Origin: Prorocentrum cordatum
Lineage: Eukaryota; Sar; Dinophyceae; Prorocentrales; Prorocentraceae
NCBI GenBank assembly: GCA_963575745.1
Contig: CAUYUJ010015720.1
Location: 125,927-149,426, forward strand
Direction of reading: 5' to 3'
Length of the DNA stretch: 23,500 nucleotides
Under the pieces are notes generated by a model that saw only the letters and a program-made list of their open reading frames with translations, did no database searches and was not told where the DNA came from. Positions 18,054 to 23,500 of this stretch are shown piece after piece (within the stretch, counting starts at the first letter, position 1; every line of letters begins with the position of its first letter). The translations under genes were made by a program, and so were the position numbers.

Positions 18054-18347
18054 GGCATCGCTTGGGCGTGTTCATCTCTCCTCGGCGAGAACCCTCGAGG
18101 ACCACCCTGGGCCGTCGGGCAGAAAAACCACGCACGGAACCGAAGCACGCACGGGACAAGGGAGGAGGAGGAGGAGGAGGAGGAGGGAGGAGGAGGAGGA
18201 GGAGGAGGAGGAGGAGGAGGAGGAGGGGGAGGGGGAGGGGGAGGGGGGGAGGGGGAGGGGGAGGGGGGAGGGGGAGGAGGAGGCGGAGGCGGAGGCAGAG
18301 GCGGAGGAGGAGGAGGAGGAGGAGGAGGAGGACGTCCGAGCGACGGC
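18054..18347 (+). repeat. MITE-like element, family D, copy 3, split by GGA tract
   Basis: The left end (GGCATCGCTTGGGCGT) and interior to about 18163 align with 7336-7440. The right terminal repeat GACGTCCGAGCGACGGC is found at 18331-18347 after 167 bp of GGA repeats. Removing that tract leaves about 127 bp, matching the other two copies (125 and 131 bp). Confidence 0.75.
18164..18330 (+). repeat. GGA / GGGGGA tract inside element D3
   Basis: GGA repeats followed by a GGGGGA-rich block (18228-18285) and more GGA/GGC. The middle part has many runs of five or six G and so strong G-quadruplex potential. Confidence 0.95.
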
Positions 18348-18540
18348 AAGGGAGGCCTGGGGAGGAGCCGCCGGGGGAGGGCCCGGCAGCACGGGAGCGG
18401 CGTCCCTCTGCGTGGTGCGTCGGTCGGCCGCGCGAGGGCGACGCGCGCGCACTCTGGCCGCTCGCGGCGGGGGCGCCGTGGAGCGGCGCTGCCCTGGCCA
18501 CACGACGGCGGGGGAGACGATCTACACGAGACGATGGCTT

Positions 18541-18671
18541 GGCATCGCTCGGACGTGTGCATTTTCCCTTCGGCGAGGACCATTGAGGAGCATCCTTGAT
18601 CATCTCGCGAAAAAAAAAAACACGCACGAAACCAAAAAAAAACACAGGAAATGGACGTCCGAGCGACGGCC
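18541..18671 (+). repeat. MITE-like element, family D, copy 2
   Basis: Terminal inverted repeats GGCATCGCTCGGACGT (18541-18556) and GACGTCCGAGCGACGGCC (18654-18671). The interior matches copy 1 (GAGGAGCATCCTTGATCAT, CGCGAAAA) with two expanded A runs. It has the same orientation as D3 and lies 194 bp downstream of it. Confidence 0.8.
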
Positions 18672-18697
18672 ACTGAAGTTGGTGTGCTATAGTAAGC

Positions 18698-18910
18698 AAG
18701 CAGTGGCGAAGCGTCCCGGCCCGCCTGTAGCCCCACCAAGCAATGTTCTAAGAACCTTTTGTGGATCCCACGCAGTGTTCTTAGGACATTTCTGGCTGGG
18801 GCTGCCTTGTTTTAACACATCGGGCTTATGTCCTAAGAACATTGTTTTGTTCTTAGAACATTTTCGGGTTCTAGGAACATTTTGTGGTAGGGCTATAGGA
18901 ATGCCGGGAT
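18698..18910 (+). repeat. Fold-back MITE-like element, family E, copy 1
   Basis: Terminal inverted repeats of about 42 bp (18715-18756 and 18867-18908) match at roughly 32 positions and share CCCGGC, TAGCCC, ACCA and AATGTTC-AGAACC. The interior contains more palindromic GTTCTTAGAAC / CCTAAGAACA motifs. Copy 2 is at 21605-21815, and the flank AAGCAGTGGCGA-GCGTC is also shared. Confidence 0.85.
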
Positions 18911-19130
18911 GGTCGGTCCCTGCTCAAAGTCAAGACGCTGAAATAAGGAGCAGTGTGGGTTCGGAAGGGGCTCGGTGTTCCTCAGGTTCCTCCAGTGCTG
19001 TTCCTCTTGCCCCCCTGGGGCACGGAGGCGCTTACATAGCCAAGAAGGGGCTTCGCTCCTTATTCAGCGTTCCTTCTTTCAGCGGCCTGACTGTATCGTT
19101 TCGGGTCGGACGCAGTACAGTCGAGACCCG
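18911..19130. other. Unassigned spacer
   Basis: Mixed sequence between elements E1 and J2. No gene recognised. Confidence 0.4.
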
Positions 19131-19294
19131 TGCCAAGAAACACCCTGCCCGCCTTCAGGGTGCCCAGGACTTCCTGGTGTTCGATTGCTTCGCGATGGAC
19201 AGCGCAACGTTCCCACACCAAGAATCGATGGACGTCCTGGGATCTCAGGGCTGGGTTTCTTGTGGAAAGCTTCTTGTGGACTGGCCTCCGCTGT
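19131..19294 (+). repeat. Dispersed repeat, family J, copy 2
   Basis: Aligns with 9788-10007 in the same orientation and lacks the 51-bp internal duplication seen there. It ends near the GGA tract that borders the right inverted arm. Confidence 0.65.
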
Positions 19295-19316
19295 ACGTCC
19301 CTCTGCGTCCCCAGGG

Positions 19317-19380
19317 AGGACGAGGAGGCGGAGGAGGAGGAGGCGGAAGAGGAGGAGGAGGAGGAAGAGGAGGAGGAGGA
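19317..19380 (+). repeat. GGA microsatellite at inner edge of right arm
   Basis: About 64 bp of GGA with some GGC; it mirrors the CCT tract at 17794-17834. Confidence 0.95.
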
Positions 19381-20325
19381 CCAGTGTAAACTCAAGAGTC
19401 ATCAACGATATTGGAATTAACCCTCCCTCCAAGCTCCCTTTTCATAGGCCCCATACAACGGTTCGTTTCCATTGAGGGAACTGCCTCGTTGGAAGACAAC
19501 GAAGCATGCTAAAACATCGTTCTCGGGATTTCCACGCCACGAATCAACCTGACTGCTGCGCCCTGACGATCTGGCATCGTGCCAGAACGCCTGTGGGGGG
19601 ACTTCAACACCGCGAATCAACATAACTGTTGCGCCCGCATGATCCTGAATCCGTCCCAAACACCATTTCTGGTACGTTGACCATGGGGGCCCGTGGAACT
19701 CATGCAAAGTTTTGAAACGAATGTGCGTGGCATTAAGGCGAGAGCCACACATTGAAAAGGAGCCGCCCTCAATCCGTGAAGCCCTTGCTAAGTTTTGAAA
19801 CCATATGCGCGGAACTAAGGCGAGAGCCACATTTTGAAAAGGAGCCGCCCTCAATCCGTGAAACTCTTGCAAAGTTTTAAAACGAACGTGCCCGGCGCAA
19901 AGGCGAGCGCCACATGTTGAAAACGACCCGCCCTCAATCCGCGAAGCTCTTGCAAAGGTTTATTACGAACGTGCGCGGCGCTGAGGCGAGAGCCACATTT
20001 TGAAAACGACCCACCCTCAATCCGTGAAACTCTTGCAATTGTTTTTGACGGGTGTGCGCGGCGCAAAGGCGAGAGCCACATTTTGAAAATAAACCGCCCT
20101 TAACATGTGAAGCTCTTGCGAATTGAAAGCGCATGTGAGCGGCGCTAAGGCGAGAGCCACATTATGCATGGTGAAAACAACGCGCCCTCCATCTGTGAAA
20201 CTGTTGCCATTTTTAAGCTTCAGAGTCATAAGTGGTGAGGGAGTCTCAGACGAAACGCCTGGCCAGCCCTAAAAGCTGGCCTCGGGGTGAGACAGGGAGA
20301 AGAGATTCATACGGAAAAGGAATGG
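19381..20325 (-). repeat. Right arm of large inverted repeat
   Basis: Reverse complement of 16946-17793, about 100 bp longer, mainly because its minisatellite has six full units instead of about five with one shortened. The arms begin (CCAGTGTAAA at 19381) and end (GGAATGG at 20325) exactly at GGA tracts. Diverged bases are spread along the arm, so the two arms are not a recent perfect duplication. Confidence 0.9.
19700..20190 (-). repeat. 82-bp minisatellite in right arm (6 units)
   Basis: The GGCGAGAGCCAC core recurs at about 19738, 19820, 19903, 19986, 20069 and 20150, spacings of 81-83 bp. Reading on minus gives the same unit as the left arm. Confidence 0.9.
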
Positions 20326-20640
20326 AGGTGGGGGGGGAGGGGGGGGTGGGGAGGAGGAGGAGGGGGAGGGAGGAGGGAGGAGGAGGAGGAGGAGGAGGAG
20401 GAGGAGAGGAGGGTGACGAGGAGGAGGGGGGAGGGGGAGGAGGAGGAGGAGGAGGGAGGAGGAGGAGGAGGAGGAGGAGGGAGGAGGAGCAGGAGGAGGA
20501 GGGGGAGGGGGAGGAGGAGGGGGAGGAGGAGGAGGAGGAGGAGGAGGAGGAGAAGGAGGAGGAGAGGAGGAGGGAGGAGGAGGAGGAGGAGGAGGGGAAG
20601 GTTGTGGAGGAGGAGGAGGAGGAGGAGGAGGAGGAGGAGC
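20326..20640 (+). repeat. Long GGA homopurine tract
   Basis: About 315 bp almost wholly of A and G on the plus strand, mainly GGA with GGGGGAGG blocks and very few pyrimidines. It borders the outer end of the right inverted arm. It has triplex (H-DNA) and G-quadruplex potential. Glu-, Arg- or Gly-rich frames are artefacts. Confidence 0.95.
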
Positions 20641-20802
20641 CAGGACCCCCGGGGCGGCAGAGCGAGAGAGCCCTCCGCGCCGGAGGCGCCACGGCATGCA
20701 GGGCACGTGTGCAGCCCTAAGCGTGGAGTGGCAGCCCAAGCCGGCCATCACCCTGTGGGACCTGGGGCGCGAGGGGAGCAGGCCACGCCGCCGCGCGCGC
20801 GG
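20641..20802. other. GC-rich sequence, no gene
   Basis: Short GC-rich linker between the GGA and CAT tracts, ending in a CGCGCGCGGCG run. Confidence 0.5.
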
Positions 20803-20804
20803 CG

Positions 20805-20805
<1 letters not shown>

Positions 20806-20889
<84 letters not shown>

Positions 20890-20995
20890 CCATCATCACC
20901 AGCATCACCATCATCACCATCATCACCATCATCACCATCATTATCATCATCAGCATCAACATCACCGTCATCATCATCACCATCATCATCGTGCC
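20806..20995 (+). repeat. CAT microsatellite
   Basis: About 190 bp of ATC/CAT trinucleotides. The first 80 bp are perfect; the rest alternates CATCAT with CACCAT and CAGCAT in partly regular 9-12 bp groups. It would encode poly-His, poly-Ile or poly-Ser on plus and poly-Met or poly-Asp on minus, and is not thought to be coding. Confidence 0.95.
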
Positions 20996-21053
20996 TCCTC
21001 CTCCTCGTTCCTCCTCCTCCCTCTCCTCCTCCTCCTCCTCCTCCTCCTCCTCC
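20996..21053 (-). repeat. CCT microsatellite
   Basis: CCT repeats continuing directly from the CAT tract, with two short interruptions. Confidence 0.9.
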
Positions 21054-21604
21054 CGGCCCGCCTCGGCGCGCGCCTGCGGGTCGGAGATGTGCGCACTCCC
21101 TGTTGGACAGGGCCTTCAGGAGCAAGTATAGGCGGGGGGATGGGCATAGTTCGGGGGTGGACAAAACCCCCAACAGTGACACGTCGATTAGTGAATTGTC
21201 CGTTTTCGGTTCTCGAGAGGGCGTCGTGGCCGTTATTTTCCAGGCTTGCGCCCGTCAGGTTTGGGCCTCAGGTCGTTTTCACTAAACCACGTTTTACTAA
21301 AGTGAGGTCTGTCCATCCCCGAATAGTGGGGGACGCGTCGACCCCCAGTCGCCCACTGATCACCGATAGGGGCCCGGTAGCCCCAACCTGCCCAGGAACG
21401 TGCGGACTCACGATCGGGGGCCTCTCGCCCACCTATCTGCGACGTATCGCCGGTTCCAGGTGGATGCTTCCCCCACTGTGCCAGTCCACCCCTATCGTTG
21501 CCCCTTAGGAACGGGGTGGGGACCAGTCACCGGCGCAAGACGATCTTGACCGCAACCTTGGAGACCAATCCACCAGAGCAATCTCATATTGGCCGCCCTT
21601 GTTC
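21054..21604. other. Unassigned, apparently single-copy sequence
   Basis: About 550 bp of balanced GC-rich sequence with no repeat partner seen. A small dyad (CACTAAACC then TAAAGTG) is near 21280-21303. A plus frame stays open to 21508, but it starts in the CAT tract and has no known domain. Confidence 0.4.
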
Positions 21605-21815
21605 AAGCAGTGGCGAGGCGTCTTGTCCTGCCTTTAGGCCTACCAAACAATGTTCTAAGAACCTTTTGAAGTGGTTGGCACGGAATGTTCTGGGAGCGTT
21701 TCTGTTCGCGACCGTCTTGGCTCAATACATCGGCTTTCTTTATGTTCTAAGAACGTAGTCTTGATTCTTAGAACGCTCCTCTGTTCTAAAGGTATTTCGT
21801 GGTAGGCGAATCGGA
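21605..21815 (+). repeat. Fold-back MITE-like element, family E, copy 2
   Basis: Collinear with 18698-18910. The ends GGCCTACCAAACAATGTTCT and, inverted, GCCTACCACGAAAT are clear. The interior again holds GTTCTAAGAAC palindromes near 21651, 21742 and 21766. Conserved flank AAGCAGTGGCGAGGCGTC is at 21605-21622. Confidence 0.85.
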
Positions 21816-21845
21816 CTGCTCGGACGGCAACACCATGCTCAGTTT

Positions 21846-22230
21846 CCAGACCCCCGGCGTCGTGATTTTTTCACCACGCCGACCCGAGAGGTCTGCACCT
21901 CCTCCCTCCTCCCTCCTCCTCCCTCCTCCCTCCTCCTCCTCCTCCTCCTCCTCCTCCTCCTCCTCCTCCTCCTCCTCCCTCCTCCTCCTCTCCTCCTCCT
22001 CCTCCTCCTCCTCCTCCTCCTCCTCCTCCTCCTCCTCCTCCTCCTCCTCTCTCCTCCTCCTCCTCCTCCTTCGCGCCTCCTCCTCCTCCTCCTCCCGTTC
22101 CCTGGGACTGGTCTTTCATCCCGAGTCTTCTTGTCGACGGCCCCGAGGCCTGGTATTAAGGGGCCCCAGAGGCCGAGGACAGCGGAAACGATCCCGCCGC
22201 GATTTGTTCATGACTCGAGGCAGTTTGGGT
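21846..22230 (+). repeat. Dispersed structured repeat, family A, copy 3, split by CCT
   Basis: The left part holds hairpin 1 (arms 21856-21865 and 21871-21880, one mismatch). The right part from about 22095 holds TTCATCCCGAGTC, CCCCGAGGCC, GGGGCCCCAGAGGCCG and the second hairpin (about 22195-22202 and 22208-22215, here weak). Between them is about 200 bp of CCT. The 360 bp between outer hairpin edges becomes about 160 bp without the tract, as in copies 1 and 2. Confidence 0.8.
21898..22094 (-). repeat. CCT microsatellite inside element A3
   Basis: About 200 bp of CCT with few interruptions. The corresponding site in copies 1 and 2 is a short C/T stretch (ACCCCTTCCCC or ACCCATTCC), which could have been the seed of expansion. 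Confidence 0.95.
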
Positions 22231-22642
22231 TGGAGCCTGTTTTTTTTAGATTCTGGCAACAGTGCTTGCATGGAGGGTCAACGGCACCGCGACGGGTATT
22301 TACTGCCGGGTACTTTTCAATTTTGCCGAAAGTTGCCTTTTTCGGGCCTCTTTCTGGCAGTGCAGCGTTGCCCACATCGGGAAGGGTTGGGTTCGCTGGG
22401 TCACTGGCCGAAGTACCCGTTAGTGGAGTCCCCGTTTGATGGGCGCTGAGAGGGGGGGGGCGAATTTGAAGCAGGCCGCAGACGATTTGCACGTGCGGAA
22501 ATCGTTCACGTCGAAAGGCCTTTGCACGCCAGCATGCCTTCGAGGAGGGGCGAGGGCGAGGGGTGAGGGGGGTGGCGAACGCCATGCAAGCAAACCTGCC
22601 GGACCAAAAACGGGCTCTTGCTGCCTCCCCCCCGATAGCTCT
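22231..22642. other. Unassigned sequence; weak Cys-rich frame on minus
   Basis: A minus-strand frame of 125 codons (22585 to 22208) ends in a stretch with NTRRGAVDPPCKHCCQNLKK. The CxxC and following basic residues recall the start of a BED-type zinc finger in transposases, but the later His/Cys pair is missing and the frame ends within family A3. I regard this as a weak hint only and make no gene call. Confidence 0.25.
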
Positions 22643-22818
22643 GACTCACCACCCACCAAAATACCCCAACCTAACCCGAAGGCCTGAAATTGACCTCCAT
22701 TTCCAGTGGGGGGGGGGGTCGGGGAACATCGAGAAAACACATATGGAACCCGTACCCCCCCCAACCCGAAATTCGGGTCGTCGGGTTGGGTTGGGGTGGT
22801 CTGGCAGGTAGTCACTGA
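22643..22818. repeat. Inverted-repeat element H
   Basis: A 17-bp inverted pair (22663-22679 ACCCCAACCTAACCCGA against 22781-22797) matches at 16 of 17 positions. Weaker pairing extends outwards to TGACTCACC (22643) and GTAGTCACTG (22818). The interior has a second TCGGG/CCCGA dyad and a G11 run. Single copy in the window. Confidence 0.65.
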
Positions 22819-23005
22819 CACCCCCCCAGCGGGCGCGCGGCGCGGCGAGCCAGGGCCGACTTGCCGCAGGCTGCCGGCCTCGGCCTGCTGCCCTGCGCTC
22901 CTCGTGGCCTGTGGCGGGCGTCCGGCGCCGGGGCCTCCTCTTGGTCGCCGCCTCGGCCACCGCGCGCAGCTCCCAGGGGGGAAGAGTCGGCACAGACGCA
23001 AACCG
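22819..23005. other. GC-rich sequence, no gene
   Basis: GC-rich linker between elements H and G with no recognised feature. Confidence 0.45.
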
Positions 23006-23167
23006 CAGGGGGCCACATGCGCACCCTACCCCTAATTACCCCCAACGATTTCTGAGGGGGAGGGGGAGGTTCATTTTGCTCGGGGGCTCCCGACCGAAGT
23101 GAACCCCACCCTCCCCCTCAGACATCGTTGAGGGTAGGGGTAACTGGGGTTCGCATGCGGCTCCCTA
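23006..23167. repeat. Hairpin element G
   Basis: Arms of about 63 bp (23013-23075 and 23098-23160) share CATGCG, ACCC, TTACCCC, CAACGAT-TCTGAGGGGGAGGG and GGTTCA; the loop is about 22 bp and contains GGGGGCTCCC. Similarity continues a few bases outward. The near-full-length fold is typical of a palindromic MITE. Its right end abuts the family F repeat. Confidence 0.8.
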
Positions 23168-23449
23168 AATAAACGTCGATTCCCAGGAGCTGAGTTGTGC
23201 TTCAGAACTTCAGGCCTCCCAGATGGGGTCCGAGCAGATTGGGTCGGAGGACAGGATCGCGCCGCGTCGCCGATGCATCGCCGATGCGGCCCGATGTGGA
23301 GCCCGACTTGCTCCACGTCGACGTCGCCGATGCACCGCCGATGTCGACGTTGCATCGCGAGTGCATCGCCTATACATCGCCGATGTATCAGCGATGCGGC
23401 GCGATCCTCCGACCCCATCTACTCCGACCCCATCTAGGAGACCTCTAAC
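23167..23449. repeat. Fold-back element, family F, copy 2
   Basis: Begins with a lead block AAATAAACGTCGATTCCCAGG (23167-23187). Inverted arms are about 23215-23285 and 23383-23443, sharing CCTCC-AGATGGGGTC-GAG, GGGTCGGAGGA and GATCGCGCCGC. The centre is CGATGCATCGCCGATG-type sequence with a CGTCGACGTCG core. Related to 3574-3768 but longer. Confidence 0.75.
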
Positions 23450-23500
23450 AAATAAGCGTCGATTCCCAGGGACTCAGTTGTTCTTCAAAACGCTGGGCGC
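23450..23500. repeat. Family F, third copy, cut by window end
   Basis: The lead block of copy 2 recurs here as AAATAAGCGTCGATTCCCAGG (23450-23470), followed by the matching CTCAGTTGT and TTCTTCAAAAC sequence. The 283-bp offset shows a tandem arrangement that continues past the window. Confidence 0.75.

Noticed and set aside
17779-19389. A 536-codon open frame on the plus strand, the longest in the window.
   Set aside because: It begins in the CCT tract, crosses the GGA tract and elements D3, D2, E1 and J2, and ends in another GGA tract. The peptide is poly-Ser, poly-Glu/Arg and low-complexity sequence.
20696-21508. A plus frame with a long poly-His run.
   Set aside because: The His run is the CAT microsatellite read in one phase; the neighbouring parts have no recognisable domain.
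21709-21730. TTGGCTCAA, resembling the end of the dinoflagellate spliced-leader sequence.
   Set aside because: Only 9 bases match, the rest of the leader is absent, and the sister copy of element E does not keep it.
22208-22585. Possible BED-type zinc-finger fragment of a transposase on the minus strand (CKHC).
   Set aside because: Only a CxxC and some basic residues are present; the expected His/Cys pair and aromatic residues are missing. It is kept only as a weak note in the feature list.

Overview
The window looks like nuclear DNA of a GC-rich, repeat-laden eukaryote. It has long GGA/CCT, TA, GA and CAT microsatellites, several minisatellites, and many 150-200 bp fold-back elements present in two or three diverged copies. 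I see no bacterial operon structure, ribosome-binding-site pattern, tRNA, rRNA or CRISPR array. A large-genome protist (a dinoflagellate, for example) would fit this composition, but that is inference and I saw no diagnostic gene. I could not recognise a single protein-coding gene. The many long open frames on both strands come from stop-poor GC-rich DNA and from repeats whose unit length keeps frames open.

Layout. 1-1,000: a structured dispersed repeat (family A) with a partial duplicate, GC-rich filler and TA repeats. 1,500-2,660: TA/GA microsatellites, two oppositely oriented clusters of a GGTTCGAACC-containing unit around a CACTGTCCCC minisatellite, then a GGA tract. 3,574-3,768: a fold-back element built of CGATGCATCGC motifs (family F). 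4,951-5,937: a second family A copy and a pair of N repeats, one split by a CCT tract. 6,060-9,490: purine tracts, elements C1 and D1, a 15-bp minisatellite, and two copies of fold-back element B. 9,788-12,342: repeat J1, a G/C-rich array with a spacing of about 10-11 bp (family I), and a ten-unit 112-bp tandem array (K). 12,343-15,345: largely unassigned sequence with C2, fold-back M and more family I. 15,421-16,795: repeat pair Q and a 1-kb pentanucleotide array. 16,931-20,640: a large inverted repeat with arms of about 850 and 945 bp, each holding an 82-bp minisatellite and each bounded by GGA/CCT tracts; the spacer contains elements D3, D2, E1 and J2. 20,800-23,500: a long CAT tract, E2, A3 (split by 200 bp of CCT), hairpin elements H and G, and a tandem pair of family F.

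No genes can be described as working together. The coherent story is one of non-autonomous, hairpin-forming mobile-element-like repeats that are repeatedly interrupted or bordered by GGA/CCT microsatellites. The strongest observations are the large inverted repeat, the covarying 10-5-10 hairpin in family A, and the recurrent position of GGA/CCT tracts inside or at the edges of dispersed elements. All alignments were made by eye.
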